Assembly: GCA_916700875.1 (NCBI GenBank) | Contig: CAKAKS010000201.1 | Coordinates: 310,001-374,000, forward strand | Reading direction: 5' to 3' | From: Sebastes aleutianus | Lineage: Eukaryota; Chordata; Actinopteri; Perciformes; Sebastidae | Length of the DNA: 64,000 nucleotides | In this document: piece after piece, positions 23,701 through 36,062 of the stretch | How positions within the stretch are numbered: position 1 is the stretch's first letter | Layout: every line of letters begins with the position of its first letter | Made by a program: the position numbers and the translations under genes | Notes under the pieces: generated by a model | What the model was told of the DNA's origin: nothing | The model's database searches: none | Seen by the model: only the letters and a program-made list of their open reading frames with translations

Positions 23701-25724
23701 AAACTGTGGAGAATCTGGGCCTTATTAACAATCTACACACCATACTAACACTATTTTAATACTTTTATTTTGAAATATCACAAAAATAGCCCACAACAAC
23801 ACAACTAATTAAGGGGGCACCAGCTAAAATCTCGCCATAGGGCACCAAATTGGTCAGGGCCGGCTCTGTTAAAGGTCCCATATTGTAAAAAGTAAGATTT
23901 TCATGTCTTTTATGTTATAAACCAGGTTTAAGTGCTATATAAATACTGTGAACGTATCAAAGCGCTCAATATACAAAGAAATACACACAGCCTGTATTCA
24001 GAAATTGTGCGTTTGAAAGAAGCCGTTAAGATTTCTGTCCATTTGTGATGTCACAAATATACAATATTTAGACCATTACACGGTTTTAAACGTAAACATA
24101 CTAAATGTGTCCAAGTTTATTCCTGGTTGAAGTGTATGTTAATGGCATCAGCTGACAGGAAGTAAACATGGACCCAAACTGTTGCCAGGCAACACAATTC
24201 TGTTGCAATTCCGTTGAAATGCACTAAAACGGAGCATTTCAGACAGAGGGTGAATACAGGTATATTCAAGCAGACAGTATGAGGAAATAAAGTTGTTTTT
24301 TTAACATTACAGCATGTAAATATGTTCTAGTAGAAACATAAAAAAGAGTATGACCGTGAAAAAGAGCACGACATGGGACCTTTTAAACTTACTGTGAACC
24401 TGCTGATTAGACTGTTGTCAGGCTAATAAATCGGCGTTATCAGTCGCTATAAGCCCCATTGATGTGGGTCAAACTACAAACTTTATGCCTTATTAGAAAG
24501 TTTAAAGCACAATAAATATAGATTACCAACATTTATGATTTCACTTTCTTGGAATAGCAAGACTACACTCACCGGCCACTTTATTAGGTACACGGTGTAC
24601 CTAATAAAGTGGCCGGTGCTAGTACAGGGTGGTCTTCTGCTGCTGTAGCCCATCTGCTTCAAGGTCCGACGTGTTGTGCGTTCAGAGATGGTATTCTGCA
24701 TACCTTGGTTTTAACGAGTGGTTATTTGAGTTACTGTTGCCTTTCTATCATCTCCAACCACTCTGCCCATTCTCCCCTGACCTCTGACATCAACAAGGCA
24801 TTTTCGTCCACACAACTGCCGCTCACTGGCACCAACAACCATGCCACGTTCAAAGTCACTTAAATCCCCTTTCTTCCCCATTCTGATGCTCGGTTTGAAC
24901 TTCAGCAAGTCGTCTTCACCACCTCCAGATGCCTTAATGTTTTGAGTTACTGCCATGTGATTGGCTGATTAGCTATTCGTGTTAACAAGCAATTGAACAG
25001 GTGTGCCTAATAAAGTGGCCGGTGAGTGTATGTGTCCTGGTATGATAATACAGCTGAATTAAAGTGAATTATAAAAAGAAAGGATACACCCAAGAGTCAC
25101 TCTTCTTAAAGGGGACAGATCATGAAAAACTCACTTTTTCAGTGCTTGTGTACATACATTTAGGTATCTGGAGTGTCTACCAACCCATAAAACTGTGAAA
25201 TAAGACCCCAAAAACAATACTTGAAAATGATCATGATATGTCCTCTTTAATGTTTTATAACTGATCTATAAACTATTATTATCAGCCATTAGTTACAGCT
25301 TTATAAAATGTGAAAGTGGTTCATATTTATATCCACAAATCAAGTCCCTTGTTTTTCCACTTCTACAGAGAATCATGTAGTGAAGGATCCATTGTAGACC
25401 TGATCCAGATCCTCCAGTCCAGAGGTTTCCGCTGGACTTGCACAGACAACGACGAGTAAGTGACGTCCGACAAGTTAAACGACAAAATACAGACGCTGTT
25501 TGCCCTTTAGAACGACACATACAGACAGATACATAGATAGATGAAGTGTGATACAGATACAGGTGTTTTTTATGACGTAATAATAAAAGTACCCTGGAGT
25601 AACAGAAATCCTATTTGTTCACAGGACCCTGATGATGCTTCAGTGCATCCAGAACCCCAAACAGTCCGCATACCAAACATGTGCAAACAGCCTGTCACAC
25701 AGAAAGAGCCTCATGTTTAACTGA
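20728..25724 (+). CDS. ADP-ribosyl cyclase (CD38/BST1 family), predicted secreted, nine exons
   Basis: Enzymes of this family convert NAD+ to cyclic ADP-ribose and ADP-ribose. Exons are 20728-20779, 20876-20999, 21254-21377, 21484-21619, 22955-23037, 23166-23239, 23326-23418, 25369-25455 and 25625-25724, totalling 873 bases or 290 residues. Every junction is GT-AG with matching phase. Two nearer AGs were rejected because they break frame: the second AG at exon 5 and the CAG at exon 6. The first 30 residues form a signal-peptide-like hydrophobic stretch ending GPLRA. The C-terminus (SHRKSLMFN) is polar, with no GPI-type tail. Catalytic residues are present: Trp104, Glu125-Asp126 in TLEDTL, Trp167 and Glu204 in FGSVE. 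The 12 family cysteines are present plus one extra. It lies 3 kb upstream of, and parallel to, the CD38-type gene. Calling it bst1 would overstate the evidence because the anchor is missing; a retained N-terminal anchor is the alternative. Confidence 0.9.
22030..22565. repeat. Interspersed repeat in cyclase intron 4, second copy at 33.4 kb
   Basis: Blocks such as GGGGTCACTCAT, TTCCCTCAGGAGTTGGTGGA and GTCAGTGTTGTGTTCACA recur in the same order at 33370-33745 and 34468-34592, where another element splits the copy. It is non-coding. It occupies the middle of the 1.3-kb intron 4 of the first cyclase gene. Confidence 0.7.
23869..24386 (-). mobile_element. Inverted-repeat element, TTAAAGGTC family, copy 2 (reverse)
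   Basis: This is the reverse complement of 17481-17998 over nearly its whole length. It starts TTAAAGGTCCCATATTG and ends CATGGGACCTTTTAA. It lies in intron 7 of the first cyclase gene. Confidence 0.8.
24566..25028 (-). mobile_element. Tc1-like transposon remnant with a duplicated inverted end
   Basis: The element is bounded by TA dinucleotides and by ends CACTCACCGGCCACTTTATT and its inverse at 25006-25028. Immediately inside the left end is an inverted copy of that end, so 24570-24618 is a perfect hairpin with 24-base arms and one central base. On the minus strand, two out-of-frame pieces (within 24711-24956 and 24566-24701) encode the N-terminal DNA-binding part of a Tc1 transposase. Recognisable stretches are GKKGDLSDFERGMVVGA, SERQLCGRKCLVDVRGQ and SERTTRRTLKQMGYSSRRP. 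The catalytic DDE domain is absent. It is non-autonomous and lies in cyclase intron 7. Confidence 0.85.
25106..25250. mobile_element. 145-bp miniature inverted-repeat element
   Basis: It starts TTAAAGGGGACAGATCATG and ends CATGATATGTCCTCTTTAA, giving near-perfect inverted ends flanked by TTAA. It is non-coding and sits in cyclase intron 7, between the Tc1 remnant and exon 8. Confidence 0.75.
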
Positions 25725-25776
25725 GCCACCGACAGATCCAGCATGTATTCTGATTTATTATATGAAGGTGGATGAA

Positions 25777-25812
25777 ATTAAACTGGCTGCTCTGAAGATT
25801 TCCTGAATTAAA
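25777..25812 (+). promoter_or_regulatory. Candidate polyadenylation signals of the first cyclase gene
   Basis: Two ATTAAA hexamers occur at 25777-25782 and 25807-25812, 53 and 83 bases past the stop codon. A T-rich stretch follows the second one. Neither is the canonical AATAAA, so the cleavage site is uncertain. Confidence 0.4.
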
Positions 25813-26360
25813 GTGTTTTTCTTTACTTTTCATTGATCCCATTTCATTAGCAGATTAGGTCTGAAAGCCTCTCGGAGCCTCTCAGAGCCTCTTGGAGCCT
25901 CTTGGAGTGTTAAATTGATCTGTTTTCTGAAGCTAAAAGATCCTGCTGGATTCTGCTAATTGACATTTTGGGGGGTGAAATGCACCACTGGCTTCAACGT
26001 GGGTCATTGTTACCTAATTTTGAAGCCCTGTCTATGTCAAAATCTGCATTTTTTTCTGCTTCTGATGCATTTTTACTAAATCAAAGGTCAAAGGTCACAA
26101 GATAAATACTGCACTCTCCCTGAACTTCTTATATTATCTAGAAGAGTTGCAAGTATTTTGTTTAGTGTGCTCAGTTTTCATGAACCCTCGGGCTCTGACG
26201 CACCCAAATGCAGTGTGCAACCTGAGCTGTTTGCTTTATTAATTTCACAATAGGTAGATACTGGGAGTATCAGATCAGATCAAAACTGCAGTTTCGAGTT
26301 TGATTTGAACTTTGAGCCATAACTTATGATGTGTATCAGTGGAAGAAGTACTCAGATCCT

Positions 26361-26763
26361 TTAAAGGTCCCACATCATGTTCATTTTGAGGTTCATACTT
26401 TTATTTTGTGTTTCTACTGAATTGCAACGGAATTGTGTTGGTAGGAAACAGTTTGGGTCCATGTTTACTTCCTGTCAGCTGATGTTATTTACATACACTG
26501 CAACAGGAAATAAACTGGGACACATTTAGAATGTTTACATTTAAAACAGCATAATGGTCTAAATATTGTATATTTCTGACATCACAAATGGACAGAAATC
26601 CTAATGGCTTGTTTCAAAAATGCAATTTCTAAATACGGGCTGTGTGTATTTCTCCGTATATTGAGCGTTTTTGATAGTTTAACAGTATTTATACAGCACT
26701 TAAACCTGCTTTATAATGTAAAAGACCTGAAAAATCTCACTTTTTACAATATGAGACCTTTAA
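26361..26763. mobile_element. Inverted-repeat element, TTAAAGGTC family, copy 3 (internally shortened)
   Basis: It starts TTAAAGGTCCCACATCATG and ends ACAATATGAGACCTTTAA. It matches 17481-17998 but lacks about 110 bases near the left end. It interrupts another repeat family in the spacer between the cyclase genes. Confidence 0.8.
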
Positions 26764-26810
26764 AAGTAGCAACACTACAGGTTATATATACTCTGTTACA
26801 AGTAAAAGTA

Positions 26811-26930
26811 ACTCCTGTCTGTTTCTCCAAACTGGGGGCGTGTCGACCGTCATCTACTGTAGGTAATACACTGACTATGGATAAGTAGCTCATACAACCC
26901 CACTTCAAAACACCCGAACTATCCCTTTAA
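26811..26930. repeat. Interspersed repeat fragment, shared with 9.2-9.4 kb
   Basis: From ACTCCTGTCTGTTTCTCC to CCCGAACTATCCCTTTAA it matches 9253-9372 with few differences. Non-coding. Confidence 0.7.
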
Positions 26931-27028
26931 TGTTGCAGCTGGTAAATGTGGGGCTAATTTTAATTAATTTACATACTGCTGGGTAGCTTGTGATTTTCCC
27001 CTAGGGTCCAATTAAGTCTCTCTCTCTC

Positions 27029-27060
<32 letters not shown>

Positions 27061-28625
27061 TATTATATCTACCTATAATAAAACATCATCATTTATTTGT
27101 TGATTTTATTTAGTATTATTAATCAGAAGCTGCTATTTTACCAGTAAATAAAGTTATTAAATAAAAGTAGTGGAGTAAAAGGTACAATATTTGCCTGTGT
27201 GGAAATGTAATTACTCAGGTAAAGTACAAGAATTGCACTTAAATACTGTTACTTGCGTAAAAATACTTATTGTCTTTACCACCACTGATCCCCATACATG
27301 TAATTTCTTACAAGCTGATTAGTGCAGGAGACATCCACTAACACCCATATAATTGGATCATTAAATAATTACACATCCTGCAAAACAGAGATGATGAACC
27401 AGTTTACTTGAGTGGTTTAACCTTTAAGTTCTGCTTGTTATCAAAAGTCTGCGGCATTTCTCAACATGCTCCCTCACGTTCACTACTGGTGGGTATCCTA
27501 CGACCTTTGAGTCTTTTCAGCAGTTGATTTTCATTTAATTGCATGAACTTCGCACGGCTACTGTAACAGCTCCTTGCTTTGAAATCAGTTATTACTCCTG
27601 ATACAAAAATGTGAATGAGGAAGAGCAGCCAAGTTTAAAAAACCACAGAGTCAAGAGAGAGACAGACATGTGAATGGTCCAGACCTGTTTATGCTTGTAG
27701 TCTATATTTTATTATATGCTTTCTGAATGAAGTACACCCAGGTAGGAGGACAACTAAGGACAAACCAACATACGGTGGATTTATTGTAGGATCATTCCCT
27801 ACTTTTTAGATGTGACATGTTTGTATCATATATAAATTTAGGTCAGCAAAAAATAAACAATTCGGTATTTCTATATCTGAATATTCCTGCGTGACAAAAA
27901 ACTGCATTTAGATCTTCATCTGGGTATTTTTTTTTGACAGAAAATATACATGAACAGGTAATAGATGAACAAAAGTCCAATTAATTCATTTTTAAAAACT
28001 TTATTATTATGATTATTATTTATTGTTGTTTTTTGTGTGAGGTGTTCACTGAGTGGGGCAGATTCTATATTTAATTTATTTATGTATAATTTTATTTTAT
28101 TTATTTACTTATTTATTTATTTATTCATTTATCAATGCATCAGTATTTTTTACTTGACCCCAGCATTTAAATAAATATATGTTATATTTACAAAATGTAA
28201 CAAAAAAGTAACAATACCACACTCTAGAAATACTCCTTTACATGTCCTGCATAAGTCAAAGTACAGAACTGTTTGCAATAAAGTCTTATCTTAACTCAAT
28301 ATGTAATAATACATCATCATTTATTTGGTGGTAATATTTTGCATTACCAATCTGAAACTAGTAACAAAGTTATTAAATACATATAGTGGAGTAAAAAGTA
28401 ATACGTGCCTCTGAAATGTAGTGCAATAGAAGTATAAAGAAAATGTAAATACTGAAGTAGCTCAAAAATCAATATTTGCCAGCCCTGCGGCCTCTCTGTG
28501 AACCTCGGACCACAGTTTGAGCAGCTCTCCACCTCAACACATCAAATCCCTGATTGGAGCAGAGCCACACTTGGCCACGAGCCAGCGCACGTGTGTGCTT
28601 GCGTGCACAGTGAGCGCGCTCCTCC

Positions 28626-28633
28626 ATAAATAG
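28626..28633 (+). promoter_or_regulatory. cd38: TATA-like box of the cd38-type gene
   Basis: ATAAATAG lies about 75 bases before the start codon in a locally GC-rich stretch (about 28480-28625). A start of transcription near 28655 would leave a 5' UTR of about 50 bases. Supported by position only. Confidence 0.4.
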
Positions 28634-28707
28634 ACTCACCGAGCAGCAAAACAACAGTTTGTAGCCAAACTTCTATTATAACTTAAACACATTAAAGGTT
28701 GTTTCTA

Positions 28708-31700
28708 ATGGAGCGAGGAGATCACAGACCTCCAGAGAAGAAGCGCAGGAGTCGCTGTGTGGTTCTCAGTGTTGTTGCTCTGCTGCTGCTGGTGGTTATA
28801 GTCGCTATTGTGTTGGGAGTGACTCTCCAGAGCAACACTGACACACTTAAAACAACTTTTAAGGCAAGGTGTGAGGAGTTCAAGGGGTAAGTGTTTATTT
28901 TTATTTTTTAAACTATGAATAGAATATGATGAAGTCTATAAGGGGAACCTCCTCACACAACATGGAGACTGAGAATAATTCAATTTAGAATACAATTTAA
29001 GATATGTTAAATATGTGGTGCAGTAAGGCAAGGCAAGTTTATTTATATAGCACATTTCATACACAAAGGCAATTCAAAGTGCTTTACATATATAAAAGCA
29101 AGATAAAAGAGCACAAAGTGCATAAGATAAAAACGAATTAATAAAAGGATAATAAAAACAATCAAGAGACAACATTTATTGCAAGGTGTGAGGAGTTCAA
29201 GGGGTACATTTCTATTTTTATTTTTTAATTATGAACAGAATATGATGAAGGCTATAAGAGGAACCTCCTCACACACCATGGAGACTGGGAATAATTATAG
29301 AATACAATTTAAGATATGTTAAATATGTGGTGCAGTAAGTTGCCAGTTTATTAGGTACACACAGATTAAAACTAATGCAGTCTAATACAACTTTAAGGTC
29401 ATTTTGGAGGATGTAGTTTGTGGTGCTGTTGCCCTATATTGCATTATACTGACAGGTGCATCCCACTCATATCAGTGAGTGAATAACAGAAACACCTGTC
29501 CAGTGTCAATCCTACACTCATTGCTTATTCAGGACTATTAGATTCGTTTTTGCTAGTTCTACTTAATAAAGTTGTAACTGAGAGTATGTTAACAGACAAC
29601 CTCTTTAACTCAGGGCTGCTCAAACTTTTTGGAGCAAGGCACCTCTTACAGGGGAGAACATTTTCCAAGGATATACTCTGCATCGTAACACCGATCAAGC
29701 ATAATGTTTACTACCATTTGTACTATTATATGCCATTAGAACTATTAGTATTCTAAGACTTTTCCATCTAAATACTTCAGTTCTGTTTCATAGAGACAAA
29801 CAGAAACACATTTAAATCTGAATCATGTTTATACCACTTAAAATTAAGGTTTTTCTTTTTAAAACAGAGGGCCATTTTATTCAACATGCATTTGGACTCA
29901 ACTTGACAACATGTATAGCCTATACATTTCAAGTAATAGATCTTAAAAGCAACAGCAGCAAGACTGACATAGCTGTAATAAATCCAGATATTTAAATTTA
30001 CCAGTCTAAAGCTGACTTATAACTTAAAAATAATGAACTTATTGCTGTGTGTCACAGACATATCAGAGTTTCAGAAGCTAATGTGGGTGGGGTTAATGGA
30101 CACAATATGATGATAATAATGGCCCCCATCTGTAAATATGCACTTTTTTAATGATACTGCACAATTTGAGAATCACTGCTTTAAAATAAACTGCAGAAAT
30201 AGTGATTTCATGAATGGGAGTTAGAGTGTGTGCATGCTTACTTGCAAGCGTGAGCAATCTCGGCATGTATCAATGATTTACATTTGTAGGCTTTTTGATA
30301 AAGAAAGAGGGGTGTAATAATACTAAGTGCTATCTGGAAGGAGAGAAAGTAAATTCATTGTGAGAGCTGGCGTTCAGCCCAGAGGTTTGGTCTGTTTGGT
30401 GCTCCAGTCAATGATTATTTTACTGGTTTCCTTTCTGCTCATTGTTATTGCATATCAGGGCCGGCTCTAGCCCTTTTGGTGCCCTATAGGCGAAATTTGG
30501 ATTTGGAGCCCCCCTACAATTCTTCTCTCTATTATTCTTCTCTTTATTATTATTTAATTTAATTTAATTTATTTGTTTATTTATTTATTTATTTATTTAT
30601 TATTCTTTTTTTATTCTTTTTCTTTTTTTTCATTTTCTTTTTTTTTTTCTTTCGTGTGACCAAGACCAACATGGGATCTATGTTTTTATTTCATGTCATA
30701 GACACTCAGATATGTTATGCATTTGATATGATGACCTTTACCTTGTCTGCAATAAATAAATAAATAAACAAATAAATAAATAAGATTTGGGGAAAAAACG
30801 AATATGTGATTACCTGCACCATATGTAGTCCTACGTTTAAGCAGTTTGCATCAGAATGATCCACAAGCAATAATAATATTTGTCTACATTATGCATCATA
30901 ATTAAGCAAATATTGACCAATAATATGGACTTACTTCTTCTCAACCATGACAATATGTTCTTACCTGAAATAGTTTATTTATGTTCATGTCTCAAATACA
31001 AACTAGCTAGATCATAAGTAAATACAGTGTAATTCCTAGACAGTATGCACCAGATTTGGTCGTTCACACTGAGACGTTTATGTTCCAGATACGACTGTGA
31101 GAAGATATGGGGTGCATTTGAACAAGCCTATGTCGGGCGGGACCCTTGTAAAGTGCCCATGGAGGCCTACGACCCTTTCATCGCTGCGACGCCCATCAAA
31201 CCTGCATGCAACAGAGTAAACACCGTCCGTCTGTGTGCACATTAACCACTCTTTAATAATAATGCAGAATAATACATTAACAGCCGTGTTTTTGGGGGGG
31301 TTTAGATGATGTTCTGGAGCAAAACAAAGGACGTGGTCCACGACTTCACTGAGAAGAGAGACTGTTTTCTCACCTTGGAGGACACTCTGCTGGGATCGGT
31401 GCTGGATGGTCTGACCTGGTGTGGAAAGGAGGGCAGCAGCGGTACGACTCTTCATGCAATAGATAACCTCATAACTGGGTCAAGTTTAGTCCAGTTTAGT
31501 TCATTATTTACCAAACAGATTAAAAGATAAAGGATGCAGAAAGAAGAGTAGCAGCAGTCATTTAACTATATATGTAAAGTTGTAATATTTGACATCTAAA
31601 AGTATGTTTTCAATGTTTTGTGGCGACGACTTCACTGAAGCAAAAGACAGTTCATGCCCTATGGGTGTGTTGCATGCCTCTGCAACATGAGAACATATGT

Positions 31701-34700
31701 CAGTCATATGTGCTGATGTCAAATGCCAGCGGGGTTATTTATGACTTTTACATATAGCATGTCAAGTCCCGTCAAATTTTTATAATTTATTATCCGTGGG
31801 CTTGGAACAGTTCCCAAATCAGCTCAAGTTCTCTGAGAAGACGAGGAACACAGTTTACATATCACTGTAAGATATACAGTAATGTTATTTCATCATGCTG
31901 GTATTGAGAACATATTCACCTTTGCAATACGTGTGTGGTGGGTTAGGGTTAGGGTTAGTCAAATCACCATACATCCCTTTCTAAACAACATTAGTTTACA
32001 GAAAAAGAGATAAGATTCTACAAGAAGTATCTTTTCAACTTCCTCCCTATGTTTTAATAAATAAATAAAATAAAAGACTCTTGTCTCAGAAACAGAGAGA
32101 CATTGAAATAACAGAGATGAAAAAAATAATAATAATCCCACAAGACCAGTCCCCCCACCCCCAGACAAGGGCCATAATAAAACAATACATTTGGTGAAAT
32201 AAACACAACATTTACACACATTAGTACATAGAAAGATCTACACAGATGCATATGTCGAACACATCTCATCGTCAACAGACTGTAAAATATATATATTAGG
32301 GCTGTCAATCGATTCAAATATTTCATGAAGGTTTTTCCTCCCCAAAATTTAGCAACTGACATGGTTGGTACCAATGGGTTCATTCGGTTTTCTAGTTTCA
32401 TATGATGCCAGTATCTTCACTCTAGCTTTAAAACTGAGCCCACTACAACCTAAAAATCACAAGGTGCGTTTATACGTTCAAGAAATTAGTGGCGTTAAAA
32501 CAAATTTGCATTATCATCGGTTTATTTTTTTTTTATATGCATAAAGTTTTTATTGTTTGACTATGTCATGTTTTTATTGTCTGTCTCAGTATGGGTATGT
32601 GGTGTCCTGAGGTTTCTGTTTTGCTTTATAAAAATGTAATAAGTATTGAATGTGTGTGTGTTGTTCTAGAAACGTTCACGACCGACTGCCCCGGATGGAC
32701 CGACTGTGCGAACAACACTGTTCGCTCATTTTGGAACAGAGTCTCAGCTGCTGTAAGTTACCAACAAGAATTCACTAGCTTTGCCAGAAACTACGACAGT
32801 GTTGGGGTGAAGCAGTGGTTAAAATAACACATATGTAGAGCATGAGGTGAAATCTCTCCTGTGCATAAGTGGTTACGATGGAGAGGAGAGTAGAAAAAGG
32901 TCAGTCAGCCGGGTTCTTCATCAATGAGGCTTTGTGTCGGTCTCCATGGAGCCACATTGTGCAGCTCTCTCCTGAGCGAGCGGTGGCAACCCACGCATTC
33001 AGAGGAGCCCTGCTTCGGTTTGTCTGGGTTTTACTCTGAAATAAAAACTACCAAATACACACAGATTCAATCCAACATAAAACATGGGCATGCAACGACA
33101 CAAAATGAACCATAAACAGCGTGTAAAACAAACAAAGTGTTGCATAAAATTGAAGCAAAACACTAAAACTTTCACATTAGCTGCTGCTGGAATCTTTAAG
33201 AACATACAGCAGCTGCACAGTTGATGTGATATGAGGCAGATCCAACCTTACGTCACCTTAGAAAGTTTAAAATGCAGCAAGACAAATTGTCAAATCTTGG
33301 ATTTTTTATATCCTCAGCAAGCTGACCGATATTTTTACAATAAAAATGCATCAAATAATGATGTGGACTATAATGTAAAAGGGGTCACTCATGGTGACGA
33401 TCCTGCAGAGATTTAGCTGTCCAACTGCAACTTTAATGTTTTTGGTTCACTCCCACTGCTCTTCCAGTAAAGTGTTGTTTTAGGTCACAACAGGCAGCTG
33501 TTTTCAGTTAAAAAGCATCTGTATACCATCTGCTCAGCAATGAACGGCAGACAGACACAGTTAGAGACTAGCTGGTGAACATTAGTGGAACATTTAGCAG
33601 CTACAGAGACAGAAATTTCCCTCAGGAGTTGGTGGAGACCAAAAAAGAGCTAAAAGTGAATCAGTATTGGACTTACTTTCACAGGTGGACACAAACACGA
33701 CTCCAAACAAATGATAATGTTGCTTTTCAACTGCTCAATGAGTAAATTTTAGGGCTGTCAAAGTTAACGGGATAGCGCGTTAAGGCAAATTTGTTTTAAT
33801 GACACTAATTTGTTCAACGCATTAACGCAACTTGCGATTTTTAGGTTGTAGCGGGCTCAGTTTTAAAGCTAGAGTGAAGATACTGGTATCATATGAAACT
33901 AAAAAACCTAAAGAACCCATTGGTACCAACCATGTCAGGCACTACATTTTGGCAAGGAAAAACTGGTATGGTCATTTTTAAAGGGGTCCCTTGACCTCTG
34001 ACCTCAAGATATGTGAATGAAAATGGGTTCTATGGGTACCCACGAGTCTCCCCTTTACAGACATGCCCACTTTATGATAATCACATGCAGTTTGGGGCAA
34101 GTCATAGTCAAGTCAGCACACTGACACACTGACAGCTGTTGTTGCCTGTTGGGCTGCAGTTTGCCATGTTATGATTTGAGCATATTTTTAATGCTAAATG
34201 CAGTACCTGTGAGGGTTTCTGGACAATATTTGTCATTGTTTTCTGTTGTTAGTTGATTTCCAATAATAAATATATACATATTTTGCATAAACCAGCATAT
34301 TTGCCCACTCCCATGTTGATAAGAGTATTAAATACTTGACAAATCTCAGTTTAAGGTGCATTTTGAAGAGATAAAAAAATGTGAGATTAATTTTAGATTA
34401 ATCACGATTAACTATGGACAATCATGTGATTAATCGTGATTAAATATTTTAATCACCTGACAGCCCTACTGTAAATAAGCAATAGTTCACCATATTAACT
34501 TAAAAGGTGATAATGTGTCAGTGTTGTGTTCACATGTTGTGTTTCTGCTTCCCTCAAATGGCCAAAATAATCAGATATTGCAGGTTTAAGAATAACAATA
34601 ACAATAGTTGTACATTTTAATTCAAGAAAATTACTTATTATTATATTAATCACTTTGTTGGATAGATAAACTTTAAAGATACATAAATAGTGATTGGTGT

Positions 34701-36022
34701 TTCATGGCTTCTGATCTTTACAGTTTATCTAATTATGTTAAAAATGCAGCTGATTAAGTGGCACATGGGCAGCATTAAATAAAGCTGCATGCGTGTGTGT
34801 TTGTTCATAGTGAAACTGATATATGATAAAGAGTAACTTCTTTCAGTGAGTTTGTCCGTTGAACCTGTAATCACACCTAACAGGGCAGGGCAGCGAAAGC
34901 AAGATGTCTGCTGCTGATAAGATAAATTTAATTCTGAGAATACCGTCGTACCACAATTTTAGAAAGAAACATACACAAGAAAAGATGTTTTGCAAATCAG
35001 TTGTTGCCCATCCTGCTGCACACAACACCAACTAGTGGTGTCAGCTACTCATCCAGCCAGAGAAGTCTCCGGAGGGAAGAAAGGCCTCGGGTTGTTGATA
35101 TGCCTGGAATGTGTCGCCGTTCACCTACTTATTATCTCCTCTGTGTAATATTTCCCTGCGTGGGAAAGTCCCCCAAACAACCTGATTGTTTCCGAAACTG
35201 AACCTGATATGAAATCAGTGCGAGGGCAGCTTGGTTTTGGTGCTTTGTCTACTCGCAGATTTTTGAATACCTACTAGGAAACACTTGGACAACTCAGGGT
35301 GGATCGTAGCAAATAAGAAGAAGTGTTTTCACTGAATTCCTGTCACCGCATTGAAAAAGTGATCGCTGAAATGATGACAGTGAAACAATGTAGTAAATAT
35401 GACCCTTAATTATATTTCCAAAAGTGGGATAAAGGTGCCTCTTAGTGATATTTAGTATTAAACCGCATACTTCCTGATAAAGACACAGTATGCCCTTCAT
35501 AAAGAGTGATTCTGGTTCAGTGTTTCTTCACCTGATGAGATTAATTCTAAGTAGTGTAACAGCCTCTTTCTCCTATACAACAGATTATTTCACCTATTTC
35601 AAGAAGTAAACATGATACTACTGGGATTAGGAAAAGATAAACCCAGTTCAGTTCATTTGTACTGCTGCATGAATCATAAATGTCTACAAAAGAAATAGTG
35701 GGTCTGTAGTGTAAATATTTTCTCTGACGTCGCCTTTCATGTCTGTAGTTTGCAGATGTTGCCTGTGGTGATGTCACAGCGATGCTAAACGGATCCATCG
35801 TCACACCATTCAGTCCTACAAGGTACGCTGAAATATAAGAAAAATTTAATTGAACAATTAACTGAATAAATAACATGTAAAAAATCCAATTATTCGTGCA
35901 GATTTATTTGGGAATTTTAATTATCTCCCTTAAAATGTTGGTGGTTCTAATTGTACAGTTAACTGAATAAATAACATGTTAAAAATTAAATTAATTAATT
36001 TTGTATTATTATTATTATTATT

Positions 36023-36062
<40 letters not shown>

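Larger units (their letters stand above)
25813..28625. other. Spacer between the two cyclase genes, built of nested repeats
   Basis: The spacer carries a split interspersed repeat: AGTGGAAGAAGTACTCAGATCC at about 26338 and its continuation near 27180-27290. The split is caused by the TTAAAGGTC element at 26361-26763 and the repeat piece at 26811-26930. An AT dinucleotide run lies near 27030-27055, and TTTA-rich simple sequence at about 28070-28130. No gene or extra cyclase exon is seen. Confidence 0.55.

Noticed and set aside
31938..31956. GGGTTA repeats resembling telomere sequence
   Set aside because: Only about three units, isolated in a cd38 intron; too short to be an interstitial telomere.
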